Positions 1 through 12,707 of a stretch of DNA of 64,000 nucleotides are shown one piece after another (positions within the stretch are counted from its first letter, which is position 1; each line of letters begins with the position of its first letter). Source of the stretch: Cavia porcellus. Lineage: Eukaryota > Chordata > Mammalia > Rodentia > Caviidae. Position numbers and translations under genes: made by a program. The stretch spans positions 35,257,748-35,321,747 of the forward strand of contig NW_026947506.1 in the NCBI RefSeq assembly GCF_034190915.1. The letters are read 5' to 3'. The notes beneath the pieces are model-generated. The model searched no databases, was not told the DNA's origin, and was given only the letters and a program-made list of their open reading frames with translations.

Positions 1-305
1 TAGTGAAGGTCCTGTCAGTTGACTTAATGCTCTGGAGCTCGGTTATTTGCATATGAAGGAGCTAATTCTTTCAGAAATAAAGGTAGTAAAAATCTAGTCA
101 ATTCCCCATTTCTGCATACACCATGGGGGCCAGAAGAGGAGAGTGGTTGGGACAATGGACTCTCAGGCCTTCAGAGACCAGCACAGAGCCCTTGCTGGCT
201 ACAGACTTGGGCAAGTCATTTATATTTTTTTGCCCTAATTCCATCACAGTTAGAGTGAAAGTTAAAAAAAAAAACTGCGTACGTGTAAACAGCGTGGAAT
301 GGCAT

Positions 306-409
306 CTACTTTTGGCAGTACTAGGAATTCAACCCGGGGCCCCATGTATACTAGTCAGGGTCTCTGCCACTAAGATATACTCTAGCCCTTAACACAGGTC
401 AGTGTCTCG

Positions 410-449
<40 letters not shown>

Positions 450-563
450 GTTTTAAGACAGGGTCTTGCTTTGTACTGCAGGCTGGCCTTGAATTCACAG
501 TGATCTTCCTGCCTCAGCCTCTTGAATGTTGGAATTACAGGCATGTGCCAACACACCCAAGTA
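306..563 (-). mobile_element. B1-dID-like dimeric SINE (reverse)
   Basis: Read on the - strand, a B1 half (452-563) is followed by a tRNA-derived ID-like half (306-388). A CTGT/CT simple repeat (about 410-449) lies between the halves. The order B1 then ID is the one seen in the other dimers of this window. The ends are diverged. Confidence 0.6.
410..449. repeat. (CTGT)n/(CT)n microsatellite
   Basis: A run of CTGT units passes directly into CT dinucleotides. It sits in the linker of the flanking reverse SINE. Confidence 0.85.
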
Positions 564-579
564 GCCCTTTTCATTTCAT

Positions 580-682
580 TTTATTTTTTTTTTTTTCTCA
601 TTTGGAGATGGATCTTACTAAGTTGCTTGGACTGGACTTGAATTTGTGATCCTCTTGCCTCAGTCTCCCGAAGGTCTGGGAC
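580..682 (-). mobile_element. B1-like SINE fragment
   Basis: A T-rich head is followed by the reverse complement of the B1 Pol III B-box half, including the 'gcctcagtctcc' block. It is old and truncated. Confidence 0.55.
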
Positions 683-1100
683 CAATTCTCTTAATGGTAA
701 AATTTGAAGTACCTGAATTTTAAATTTTGCTTAAGTCCAATGTATAAATAATTTTTTCTCCTGTGGTTTGTGTGTTTATCATCCTGACAAGTGGCTGTCT
801 CCCCTGAGGTTGTGGGCGATGTCTTCTTTTGGCTTTGAAGGTTTATAGTTGGTGTTCATGTTGAGGGGAGTGGCCCATGAATAAATTGTGTGTAAGGTAT
901 GAGGTTTGGGGGTTGAGGTTTGTTCTTTCCTAATGGACGTCCTGTTGTTTCAGCACCGTTTGCTGAAAGGACTTCCTCGCTGAAGTTCTTTGCCAGCTCT
1001 GCTAAACATTTGTTACCGCGCAGGTCTGGGTCTCCTGGGCTCTCTTCTCTCCCGTGTGTCCTTGTCTGTCCCTGCACACTGCCTTACTGCCTCACAGCTT

Positions 1101-1340
1101 TGTAGTCAGTCTTGAAATGAACTGGTGTGAGTTCTCCACGTCTGTGCTTCCTTGTCAAGCTTGTCTTGAACATTCTAGAACCCTTGCGTTTCCTAATACC
1201 TTTACAAATTAGTTTCGTCAAGCCCTACAAAACTCCTCTTTGGGATTTTGATCAAGGTTTGTTTTCTTCCTGGAACCCAGCTGAAAGAACAGACTTCTTG
1301 GTGTTGAGGCTGCTGGGGGGTGTGGTTAACACAGTTCTTC
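1101..1340 (-). mobile_element. Ancient L1 ORF2 fragment (antisense)
   Basis: The segment resembles the reverse complement of mammalian L1 ORF2, in the region around 'gctttgtagt...gtgagtcctcc'. It has many substitutions and no open frame. The assignment is from pattern memory only. Confidence 0.5.
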
Positions 1341-1351
1341 ATCTAGAGCTT

Positions 1352-1437
1352 CTTTTTTTTTTTGGTGCTGGGGTCAAACTCCTGACCTCGAACTTCTCAA
1401 ACATGTGCTTATACCGCTGAGCCAAATCCCCAGCCCT
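1352..1437 (-). mobile_element. ID SINE (reverse)
   Basis: A poly-T head is followed by the reverse complement of an ID element, ending in 'gagccaaatccccagcc', which is the reversed A-box end. Confidence 0.75.
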
Positions 1438-1865
1438 TAGAGCTTCATTTTATATTCAAAGTGTTTCGTAGCTTTCCATGTGGAGGCCCTGAAATTTTAT
1501 AACTGATCATTGGCAGTGTACGATTTGCATATTCTACTGTTCTGTCACTTCGTTTTGTATCAGTGTGTGTGTTTACCATGGAGCGAAGCCCACATGCATA
1601 ATGCATCTTACTTTTCGTTCCCTTCCCTTCATCTCCCTCTACCTCTTAATCCCCTCCTCATTTGCAAAAGATCTATCTCCCTGGTTCCTATTACCAATCT
1701 TTTCCTTTGCTCTTTAATTTATATACTTTGGGTTTCTCAGGTAAGAGAAACCATGCAGCATTTAAGTTTGTGTGTTTGATTCATGCATATTATACTTTGA
1801 CGGTCAGTTTGACCTGATGCCAGCATTGTTATTGACTAAACTGAGTAGCTCCCAAGAGCTGAGTT

Positions 1866-1993
1866 TTTATTTATTTATTTTTGAGTTTGAGACAGGGTCT
1901 TGATAAGTTTCTCAGCTGGACTTGAACTTGTGATCCTCTTGCCTCAGTCTCTTAAATTGCTGGGATTACAGATATGTGCCACTCTGCCCAGCA
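1866..1993 (-). mobile_element. B1 SINE (reverse)
   Basis: A TTTA-rich head is followed by 'gagacagggtctt', 'cctcttgcctcag' and 'gctgggattacag' in the reversed B1 order. Confidence 0.75.
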
Positions 1994-2079
1994 TATTTTT
2001 TATATCACCTTTTTTTGGACTTTTTAAAGTCAGCATTTAAAAACAAAAAACAAAAAAACAGCCCTGGTCTCTGTGCACA

Positions 2080-2440
2080 AAAGTTCTCAGTAGCTTATCA
2101 TTTGGGAAATAGATCTTGAACAGTTGATATTCATAATGTGAAATCCTCCTCAGCAATGAGAAAAGGAACAGTCTACTGATACAAGCAGCAGCTTGGATGA
2201 ATCTCAGGAGCACTGTGCTGAGGAAAGACACAGCTAAAAGTACACATACGGCAAATCCACTTATATGCTGGAAACAGTGGGCCTTGCCCAGAGCCAGGGC
2301 AGGCAGCGAGGGGACTTTTAGCAGTGTTAGAAATGGCCTGTATCTTAACTGTAATATGCACTTGCTAAAACTCACCCAGCTGTCCATTTAACAGGAGCCG
2401 GCGTTTTACTGTGTGTAAACATACCCCAATAAACCTGATA
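2080..2440 (+). mobile_element. Ancient L1 3' end (sense)
   Basis: The segment matches the sense 3' end of mammalian L1M elements: 'cagcaatgagaaaaggaac', then 'tggatgaatctcaggag', then a terminal 'ccaataaacctgatag'. It is heavily diverged and non-coding. Confidence 0.65.
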
Positions 2441-2628
2441 GAAAGAGGAGAGAGAGGGCAGAGGTGCAGAGTGATTCAGTCAGGAAGGAATGGTCATCCA
2501 CAGATGGTGGGCACGGCTGCATCTGTGTGGGAAACAGTGGACCCAGCCGCTCCCTGGCTGTGGCCCGACTCCACACTGGCTTCCTTCCCCCAGGCCACAG
2601 ACCCTGCCTCCAGTTCTCAGCACTCACA

Positions 2629-2629
<1 letters not shown>

Positions 2630-2670
<41 letters not shown>
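2630..2670. repeat. (CA)n microsatellite
   Basis: About 20 CA units in an uninterrupted run. A short inverted repeat follows at once (arms 2671-2679 and 2685-2693, around CACGT). Confidence 0.95.
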
Positions 2671-2673
<3 letters not shown>

Positions 2674-2710
2674 CTGGTCCACGTGACCAGAAGTGTTTGT
2701 ACTAGGGACC

Positions 2711-2850
2711 CAGTATGCCTGTATGAAGAGATTGATCATAAGGAATTGGCTCATGTGCTTTTGGAGGCTGAGAGGTCCAGACCTAGGAAAGTGACAGTGT
2801 AAATCCCAATCTGAAGGCAGGAGCAGACCTGCGTTCCTGTCCATAGACAG
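2711..2850 (-). mobile_element. MLT2/ERVL-type LTR fragment
   Basis: The + strand contains 'aaggaattggctcatgtg', 'ttggaggctgagaggtcc' and 'tctgaaggcaggagcagac'. These follow the order seen in reversed MLT2-type ERVL LTRs. Both ends are missing. Confidence 0.55.
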
Positions 2851-3337
2851 CCAGGCCCTGAGGGTGCCCTTCTTGTCCTGTGTGTTTGGCTCCCTGGTGA
2901 ACTCACTCTGCAGACCTGCTTGCTAAAGTCTGCTGTTGGTGTGAAGGTTTGTTTGCACCAGTGGGGCCCCTCAGCAGGGCCCACTTTCTGGACTGTTGAG
3001 TCTGCCTCAGCATCGTGCCCTGCATGCTGTGTGCAGAGAAAGAAGTCTAATGGCCCTCCCCAGGCAAGAATAACCCTGTTGGTCTGACCGCTGTGCTTGG
3101 GTTCAAACCTGCTCCGTGTTGCAGCAGCCTTTACAAGGACATCAGACACAGCCTTTGGAATGAGCTGGGGTGAAACAGTGCCTTCTCCGTTCTCTGCAGG
3201 TGGTAGAAACCAAGCTCTCACAAGCCCTTATCCTATCGATGGGAAGTCCTTTCATCTGTGAAACTTCAGGGTTTTCTGCCCACAGCATTTCTGACATACT
3301 CAGAGATTTTGTATTTAGAAATAATGGTCTTTGTTTG

Positions 3338-3424
3338 TTTGATTGTTTTTTGGTTCCTAGACTTGAACTCAGGACCTTGCGCTTGGCAGGCAGGCGCTGT
3401 ACCACTGAGCTCTTCCCAGCAATG
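3338..3424 (-). mobile_element. ID SINE (reverse)
   Basis: A T-rich head is followed by 'cctagacttgaactcagga', the reversed B box, and 'ctgtaccactgagct', the reversed A box. Confidence 0.75.
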
Positions 3425-4807
3425 CTCTTAGTTTTTGAATCATGCTCTGAGATCAGTGTGGCCACTGTGGTTTTGTTTTGTTTTTTAGCGGGAGATGGAG
3501 GGGATCATGACCTCGATCTCAGCCTAGCTGCTCTTGTCTGACCCGGCCTATACCTTTATTCCCAGAAAGCAGCAAAACGTTGCCCAGATTTCAGGCTGGA
3601 ACTGTCCGGGCATGGGGCAGAAGTTTCTAGAAACTTTTAAAAATAAAAGCTTTTAATAGTAAGAGTTTTTGACAACGCTCTCTTGGTGGCCTTCATCTCT
3701 CCCTGCTCGTGTTCCTTGAAGTTCTAAGACCTGTGATGCACATTTTCGAGTAGCAGAGTTCTCACTTCAAAGAATCGCTGCCACAGACCTACTTCATGTA
3801 TGTGCTGGTTTGTTTCTCCACCTGCTGTTTATGTGGCTTGTCTGAGGTTGGAATTGGCAGCACAGGCCTGCCCTTGATGTTAAAAAAAGCAGCACTGCCT
3901 CCTCTCAGACTCAAAGGTGAATGGGCTCCACAGCCAGGATTGAGGGCTCCGCCCCGGCTATGAAAGGCTGGGCGGGCACCCCGGCAGGTTTGGGTGGGCT
4001 CAGGGTGCGGTGAGGCCCTGGAGCAGTGCAAAGTTGAGTGAGCAGCCCTGCAGGACTTTGCTGTCTAAGGAGAATTGTTCTCATGCACACCCCATTATAC
4101 ATTTGGGGAAGTTAACGTCTGTTTAGTGATCATTGCGGGCAAAGTCAGCCCTGAGGTTTTTGCAAGGGGTGAATGGGGTGAGCAGTAGCAGCTGCGCTGG
4201 ACCCTCCCCTTGCAGCTTGCAGTGTTCTTAAAGCCAGAACTTGTAAAACACATGGTCCTACATTTGCTTTATTCATTCACTAGTACCTCCAAGTCCCTTG
4301 CTATAAGCCCTAATTGTTTTCTCTCCTCTCTTGCTTTTCTAATTTTTGTTGTTGTAGCACAAGCACATTGACACTGCTGTGCAAACATCAGCAGCATCCT
4401 TCTCCAGGACTCTCTTGGTTTTGCTAAACAGAAGCTGCGTCCATATGCACTCACCTCCCATTCTTCCACCCCAGCCCCTGGCCACCACCATCTATTTTAT
4501 CCATCTCCTCCGCTCTTTGCGTAATGGAATTGCATGGCTTGTGTCTGTCTTATTTCCCTTCGCATCATATCCTCAAGGTTCATCCATTTGCAACAGGTGT
4601 GAAAATCCGCCCTTTTAAGTTTGTCCCCGTATGGAGAGACCACATTGGCTCCTCCGTTCACCCCTTCATACACATTGAGTTGCCGCCCTGCTGTAGCTGT
4701 TGTGATCATGCCGTTGTGAACACAGGATGCAAATACCTCTGCAGGCCCTGCTTTCAATTCCTTAGGGATTGACCTTGAAAGGAATTGCTGGTTCTTATGG
4801 TAATTTT

Positions 4808-4968
4808 GTTTATTCATTTATTTAGTTCTTTTGTTGAAACAAGATCTCATTATGTAGTTTACATTGGCCTTAAACTCACAATGTAGTTGCTTCAGATTTA
4901 CAGCAATTCTCCTGCCTCAGCCTCCTGAGTGCTGGGATCACAAGTGTGCGCCACCACTCCTGGATCCA
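4808..4968 (-). mobile_element. B1 SINE with target-site duplication
   Basis: A reversed B1 is flanked by the direct repeat TATGGTAATTTT at 4796-4807 and 4969-4980. The surrounding L1M sequence continues across it, so the insertion is younger than the L1. Confidence 0.85.
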
Positions 4969-5164
4969 TATGGTAATTTTATGTGGTAATTCTATGTTCA
5001 GCTTTTGGAGGAACTGACAACCTGTTTTCTATAGGATTGTGCTATTTTACCATCATACCAGGTGGCATGAGGATGCCAGTTTTGCCACATCTGGCCTGGA
5101 CTTGGTATTTTCAGGGTTTTATGTTTGTTGTTTGTTTCTTTAGGTTTTTTTTTGGTTCTTCTTC

Positions 5165-5560
5165 TTCTTTTTTTTTTTTTTTTTTTTTTTTTTGGTTGTA
5201 TGTGAAAGAGTTTTCGGCGTGATAAAAGAGAATATAAAGTTAAAAAATAGCTTTTATTCCAACAACATGGAGAGGAGACCATGACCATAGATAACCTGGA
5301 TCCCTCTGCCAGAAGGCGCTGGCCAGAACATGGGGCATGGGATATACATATAACCTCTGAAAGGGGGGATGCTTAGGGCAGGCATTGATGATGCCCGAGG
5401 AGCTGGTTGGAGTTTTCTTCCTGTGCATACAGGAAGGGGAGCTGCAGTTAAGGCTGAGCAAGAAGCAGGAAGTGATGGGTGTTCCACCTTTGGCCTTCCG
5501 CCAAGTTAGACCACCGCCATAACCGTACAGTAATTTATACCAGGGCAACAAGAACCTTTC
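5165..5560 (-). other. Poly-T-headed unassigned insert, possible antisense retrocopy 3' end
   Basis: A run of about 26 T (5168-5193) is followed by roughly 360 bases unlike the flanking L1. On the - strand there is an AATAAA signal near 5251-5260 and then a poly-A, which is how an inserted transcript end would look. The signal-to-tail spacing of over 50 bases is long, so an LTR remnant is an alternative. I do not recognise a parent gene. Confidence 0.35.
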
Positions 5561-5562
5561 AG

Positions 5563-5716
5563 TTTGCTTGTGGATTTTTTTTTGTTTTGTTTTGTTTTTG
5601 TCTTTTTCAGACGGCCTTGCGTTCACTTTGTAGCTCAGGCTGGTCTCAAACTCACAATGATCCTCCTGCCTCAGCCTCCTGAGTGCTGGTATTACAGGGC
5701 ACCACCACAGCCAGCT
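5563..5716 (-). mobile_element. B1 SINE (reverse)
   Basis: A TTTTG-rich head is followed by 'ttgtagctcaggctggtctc' and 'cctcctgcctcagcctcctg' in reversed B1 order. Confidence 0.85.
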
Positions 5717-5837
5717 TCTTGTTTTGTTTTGAGACAAGGTCTTGCTACATAGCCCAGGCTGGCCTTGAACTTGCAGCAGTCCTCCTGCCTTAGCCTCTTG
5801 AGTGCTGGGTTACAGGCGTGTGCTGCTACCCACAGCT
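5717..5837 (-). mobile_element. B1 SINE (reverse), tandem with the previous copy
   Basis: A second reversed B1 begins 'gttttgttttgagacaaggt' directly after the first. It was either inserted into the first copy's tail or landed beside it. Confidence 0.8.
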
Positions 5838-6207
5838 TTTTCAGATTTTTTGATCATTGTGACCTAATGGGTGTGAGGTGATTTCTCATTGGGGTTTGAT
5901 GTGCATTTCCCTGATGACTTGTGGTTTTGAGGACCTTTTCATGTACTGTATTTTTTGGATATTTGTATATTATCTTCAAAGAAAGTTCTAGTCAAGTCCT
6001 TGAGCCATTTTTAAATCAGGTGGTTTGTTTTTACTTTCCAGAGTCTTTTATGGTTTCTGGATACTAATCTCAGGTCAGGCACAGGGTCTGGAAATATTTC
6101 TCCCATTCTGAGTTTTTTCACTCTGATGTAGCTTGTCATACCCCAAAGCTTTTAATTTCCTGAAGTCAATTTGTTTATTGTTTCTTTTATAACATTTAAT
6201 TTTTATG

Positions 6208-6212
6208 GTTGC
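6208..6212. repeat. Left target-site duplication of ERVL provirus (GTTGC)
   Basis: GTTGC precedes the TG that opens the left LTR. The same five bases follow the CA that closes the right LTR, at 15590-15594. Five bases is the duplication size usual for ERVL-class integration. Confidence 0.8.
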
Positions 6213-6590
6213 TGTATCAGTTGGTGCATACTAGAGAAACATACCTAATGTAATTCATAAACATTATAAGGATTTATAAGACAGGCTTACAGTGGCCACT
6301 TGCAGAGTCAAGCATTGAAGAATGCAAAAGGCTGTTTCGAGCAGAGATCTAGGGATCCAGGCCAGGGCCTGGGGCTCACTGCAGTGTCCCTTGCCACCCT
6401 ATCAGGAGGCTGCGGGGCCGGTGCTGGCAGTCCAAGGTGAGGGTGAAGATGTCCCCCCAAACAGGAGGAGCCTTCCTTCTTCCTTCCCTTTTATTCCATG
6501 CAGGGGGCAAGCCTGCCCAGTGCCGGGCTTCTGTTTTCAGTAAATCCCCTCAGCCACACCCAGAACTGTGCTGATCCAATTAATTAATTA
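6213..6590 (-). repeat. Left (3') LTR of the ERVL provirus, truncated or interrupted
   Basis: The segment aligns with 15017-15445. Shared blocks are 'ggatttataagacaggctt', 'ccttccttcttccttccc', 'tcagtaaatcccctcagcc' and 'gctgatccaatt'. The match stops near 6590, where mitochondrial-like sequence begins. The missing LTR end may reappear as 'aactattaca' at 9729-9738, but that is only ten bases. Confidence 0.75.
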
Positions 6591-7680
6591 GCTTTTTGTT
6601 TTACCATTTATTATCCCAGCTTTAGTAGTAATTCATTTATTTCTTCATAAAGGCATCAACGCAGATAAAATTCCATTTTATCCCTATACATTTAAAGATC
6701 TCTTACAAGTTCTATTCCTTGTTTACTTTACTAAGTTTAGTTTTATTCTCTCCAAACTAACAGGAGACTCAGGTAATCACATACCCGCATGCCTACTTAA
6801 CACTCCTCCACATATTATACCAGAATATTCCATCTTGCGTATGCAGTCCTACGCCTCATCCCCCAGAAACTCGGAGGAGTACTAGGACTAATGTCTTCCA
6901 TCCTGATGTTACCTATCATTCCTATCCTTCACTTATTGAAACAACCAAGTACATTTCATCCTTTGAATCAATGCCTTTCTGAATGCTAATAGCAAATTTA
7001 CTTGAGCTAATATGGATCGGAGGCAGCCAGTACAGTACCCATTTAATATTACGCTCAACTAGCACCCGTCCTGCATTTTTCTGTTAGTTTACTCTTTATA
7101 CCATTAATAAGCCTACTAGGAGATAATCTATTAAACGATGAATCTTTGCAGCATTCCTCTGGGCTTGAAAACCAAAAACAGAGAATTCATCTCCCTAGGA
7201 CAGTGAAGGTGAACCTCTTAGAGCTTTCCGTGATACAAATAGCCCCTTGTGGCCTGCATGCCGTGTGTCCACTGCCACAGGCCTAGGACCTCAGCATTAA
7301 GCAAGAAACTTACAGCTCTACCACCAGCACCCAAAGCCGTAATTCTAATTAAACTACCTTCATTAACACCGCAGTCATGTATTTCAGCATTTTAAAGTCA
7401 TGCAATTCTTTACCCTAAGTACTTCATGCACTAATGCACTGCCCCACTACCAATGTAACATACATGTATCATACTACATAAAGCATATATAAATAAAATA
7501 ATAAAACATGAATAAAATAATAACCACATGCTTATAAGCAAGTGCATAGGACTAAAGCAATACATAGCCCATTAACTTGTTTATCCATACTATAAGTCAC
7601 AACTATATGAAGGTGTTAAACTCAAGTAACCTATTAACTTTGCATAGGACATACATCTTTACTCGGTCATTAGAAAAAGG
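6590..7680 (+). pseudogene. Nuclear mitochondrial insertion (NUMT): cytochrome b end, tRNA region, control region
   Basis: The codons near 6800-6960 match the C-terminal part of mitochondrial cytochrome b. There is an 'NTPPHI' block and, after a small frameshift, an '[15 protein letters not shown]' block. A tRNA-Thr-like stretch with 'gcttgaaaaccaaaa' follows near 7165. Control-region-like sequence starts at 'accaccagcacccaaagc' (about 7320) and continues with an ATACAT-rich stretch. The gene order is that of vertebrate mtDNA. An unrelated insert of about 85 bp (7202-7281) is flanked by CCTAGGAC. The copy is old, with deletions and substitutions. Confidence 0.8.
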
Positions 7681-7691
7681 AGAAACAGACA

Positions 7692-9440
<1,749 letters not shown>

Positions 9441-9738
9441 GTGGACGCGATCATTGAACCGTCATAGTCCTCTGCTTGTCAGATGCATTTCCTGAAGTCA
9501 TACTTAGTCTCCAGTTACAAAGACAAGTTTGTACTTATGCTGAATGTGTTCTAACTATCCTGCATACAAGTGGAAATGCACTGATAGCTCCCCAGAATAG
9601 AAAACAACTTCGGGTGATGCTTACTCCTAACATTTTATAACTAAACATTGTAACACAGGTTTAACAAGGGTACTTAAGAACCAATATTAACTTTATCAAC
9701 ATATTACATAAGAAGCATAGTAGGAGAAAACTATTACA
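9441..9738. other. AT-rich segment of unknown origin between DDX41 pseudogene and ERVL interior
   Basis: About 300 bases without a recognisable gene. The base composition resembles the mitochondrial insertion on the other side of the pseudogene, so it could be a second mtDNA piece, but I could not align it. The last ten bases resemble the inner LTR end. Confidence 0.3.
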
Positions 9739-10136
9739 GTTGCAGTCCACTTGTGTGACTGATCATGGCGTCACAGCTAGCATTGTAGTCCCTTGGCTTT
9801 CAACACCCAGTGGGTCTTGGTTCTTTTCTTCGTGGAGTGACCTATACCTTTATTCTTTTTTAAAAATACCTTTATTCTTGAAGGTTCTGGGCTGTTTGTT
9901 ATCCTGCCTGGACTGGGCGGCTGTAGTGTCCCGCTGACCTGAATAATCACAGGGCATGCTAGGAGGCATTCTAAGGGATCTCCTACACTTCCTTTCCTCC
10001 ACTGTAGAGTAATAGTCCAACTTCACCTTCATAGTCTGGGCCAGTCACTCCTGCTCACACCTTACCTCCCTTTTTAACTTGTTTATTCAAAGGCAGAAGG
10101 AGACCAAGATGATGGGCCGGGGTGGGGTCTTAGCGT

Positions 10137-10932
10137 CTAGTTCAGTGGATCATTGTTGTGCTTCCTAGTAAAAGCCTTCCCGCCCTCTGGAACTAAGACT
10201 TCTAGCCCCGCAGAGTGTAGGGTTGAAGGAATAGGAAGCAATAATTTTGCTAGTGGATTACTGGGGTAATGGCGAGTGGTGCTGTTCCCACATCCACCCC
10301 TGGATTCCTGGACCAGGCTGTGGGAGACACAGTACCGCATACTAGATGCTGATGCAAAGCATATGCAACCTTTTGAAGAACCTTGCCCAGTCCTGCAAGC
10401 TGTTGTCACCTGGCTGGCACTGTAACTGCATCTACAAAAGACTCTTCCACCTTTCTATCAATCCAGCCACTTCTGAGTAGTGAGGAATATGGTGACACCT
10501 GTGAATTCCATGAGCATAAGCCCATCAACTCGCTTCCTTGGCCATAAAATGTGTTCCTTAGTCAGAGACGATGCTATGTGGAATTCCATCATGGTGGGAA
10601 AGGCATTCTGTAAGCCCACATGTGGTAGTTTCTGCAGAAGCATTATGTGCATGGAAGGCAAATCCACATCCAGAGTAAGTGTCTGTGGCAGTAAGGACAA
10701 AGCTCTGACCTCTGCATGATGGAAGCAGTCCAACATCAGGTCGCAGGCTGACCACCCATGGAATGGAACCGTATCGGGGGCTCAGTGTTGGTTTGCTGGC
10801 ACGTTGGGCATTCAGCAGTGGATGTAGCCAGGTCAGCCGTGGTGAGTGGGGATCCATGTTACTGAACCCATGTGTAGCCTCCATTCCCGCCACCACAGAC
10901 TCTCTGTTCTTGAGTCCGTTAGGCAATGACAC
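10137..10932 (-). pseudogene. ERVL pol remnant: integrase region and following segment
   Basis: The - strand frames 10558-10932 and 10458-10736 resemble a retroviral integrase zinc-finger/core region. Frame 10137-10409 continues into the region after integrase. The match is split across at least three frames by frameshifts. In ERVL elements a dUTPase commonly follows integrase; I could not confirm one here because 9780-10136 is too degraded. Confidence 0.65.
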
Positions 10933-11227
10933 AGGTAGCTGAAGAAAGGTTGACTGCTATCTGCTGATCACTCCCCTTGTCCACTTGATTGTTAAAGTCC
11001 TCTTCTGCTGAGGTCACTTTTTGGTGAGTGTTTACGTGAGATGCTATAGCCCTTGCTCACATGGAGAGTTCTGTGCACCTATCACTTCTTAGATATCTTT
11101 ATTACCAGTTTTCCAATCATGTGCCTTTCAAGTTTCTGACCATCTGGCAGACCGTTGTCTACAGTCCATGAATGGCTACACTGTCAGTCATCTGACCACT
11201 TCTTCGTCTCAGAATGTACCATCAGGT

Positions 11228-11610
11228 TCACTGCCCAGAGTGCTGCCCCTGTGCTGATTTCCGTTCACCACTGTCCTTCTGGAATGCCCTGTAAAGGGCC
11301 ATGATGCTGCAGCTGTCTACTTGTGGGAGTGCCTGCATAATGTGCAGAGCCATCCATAAACCAGGCCCGAGCCTTCTCTTCCTCTGGTAGCTGAGCATAT
11401 GGTACCCCCATATGGTACACAGGATGGTACACCCGTGAGGCCCCAGGTGCATGTGGGAGACAGAAGGCAATACAGCAGGAGTGGGCGCCATGAGCAGCTG
11501 GGCAACTTCTTCATGTAACTTACTTGTGCCCTCCAGACCTGCTCTGGCTCAGTCATGTGTGTGCCATTTCCATGTGATGATAGACTGTTACTGTGCATGT
11601 TCAGCGTCAT
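11228..11610 (-). pseudogene. ERVL pol remnant: RNase H/tether region
   Basis: Overlapping - strand frames (11228-11491 and 11317-11610) lie between the reverse transcriptase and integrase remnants. They have the composition of the connection/RNase H segment. Stops and frameshifts are present. The assignment relies partly on position. Confidence 0.5.
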
Positions 11611-11682
11611 GACTCAGTTGGTCAGATAATACCAGATCAAAGTGGGCAACTTGGGTCACCTGGTGACCTGGCATTCCATGGT

Positions 11683-11790
11683 CAAGTGTTCAGTGTTTTT
11701 TTTTCCGGTACTGGGGATCGAACTCACGACCGCCTACTTGCAAGGCAGGTGCTTATGCCTGAGCTAAATCCCCAGCCCCAAGTGTTCAGT
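11683..11790 (-). mobile_element. ID SINE inside ERVL, with target-site duplication
   Basis: A reversed ID element (11695-11778) with poly-T head is flanked by CAAGTGTTCAGT at 11683-11694 and 11779-11790. It inserted after the provirus. Confidence 0.9.
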
Positions 11791-12258
11791 TTTTTACCTA
11801 GGCCCAGTAGCAGACCAAGAGCTGGTTCTCAAAGAGAGAGTGGTTGTCTGCAAATGACGTCACAGCCTTGTTCCCAAATCCCTCAGGCCTCCACTGCAGT
11901 TCATGTAGGGGGCCTTCCAGGGACTCCAGACAGCATCTCTATTTCAGGTATCATTGGTCCACTGGGTCATATGGCCCCTGTGGCAGAGCAGCCTGCACAG
12001 CGGTCTGCACCTGTCGTAGAGCAGGGCCTGCTCAAAACTAGCCACTTTTCAAGTCACTTGGTAAATGGACCAGAGTAAAACGTCTGAATGAGGAATGTGT
12101 TGCCTCTAAAATCCAGACAGCCCCACTAGGCTCTGTGCTTCTTTTTCGGTTATTGGGGCAGCCAGATATAGCAACTTATCTTTACATGCCCCATACTCCT
12201 GGACTCCTAGAAATTTTACTGAGGTAGAAAGACCTTGAATTTTAGTTGGATTTATTTC

Positions 12259-12707
12259 TCATCCTCCACCTTGCAAATGCTTCCCTAACAAATCCAGAGT
12301 GGTTGCTGTCTCCTGTTCACTTGATCCAGTCAGCATGATATCATCAGTGGGATGCAGCAGTGTGATACCTTGTGAGAGTAACAGGCAGTCAAGATCCCTG
12401 CAAACCAAGTTGTGACACAGGGCCAGAGAGTTAATATAGCCCTGAGATAGGACAGTGAAGGCAGATTGCTGGTCCTGCCAGCTGAAAGCAATGGAGGAGA
12501 AGACATTTGCCAAATCAGTAGCTGTGTACCAAGTACCACAGATGCGTTAATCTGCTCAACCAAGGAAACCACATCTGGCACAGCAGCTGCACTCAGAGTC
12601 ACAAATTGATTCAGTTTACAGTAATTTACAGTCATTATCCAAGATCCATCTGTCTTTTGCATAGGCCAAATGGAAGAATTAAATGGAGATGTGGTGGGAG
12701 CAACCAC
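12259..12707 (-). pseudogene. ERVL pol remnant: reverse transcriptase
   Basis: Two overlapping - strand frames (12330-12707 and 12259-12513) together carry the fingers/palm region of a retroviral reverse transcriptase. The conserved segment around the catalytic aspartates is degraded. A frameshift separates the two frames, so no functional polymerase is encoded. Confidence 0.7.

Larger units (their letters stand above)
4270..6212 (-). mobile_element. Ancient L1M ORF2/3' fragment, multiply interrupted
   Basis: Read on the + strand this is the reverse complement of an old L1 3' region. It includes 'cctcaaggttcatccattt' near 4572, 'gatcatgccgttgtgaacac' near 4704, 'tatggtaatttt' at 4969-4980 and 'gggtgtgaggtgatttctca' near 5870. 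It is interrupted by a B1 (4808-4968), by an unassigned segment plus two B1s (about 5165-5837), and at 6213 by the ERVL provirus. Confidence 0.7.

Noticed and set aside
2671..2693. Short inverted repeat around CACGT after the CA run
   Set aside because: Nine-base arms next to a microsatellite are expected by chance at this scale, and nothing else supports a regulatory role.
7140..7200. Mitochondrial tRNA-Thr-like gene
   Set aside because: It lies in a nuclear mitochondrial insertion with mutations in the anticodon region, so it is not a functional nuclear tRNA.
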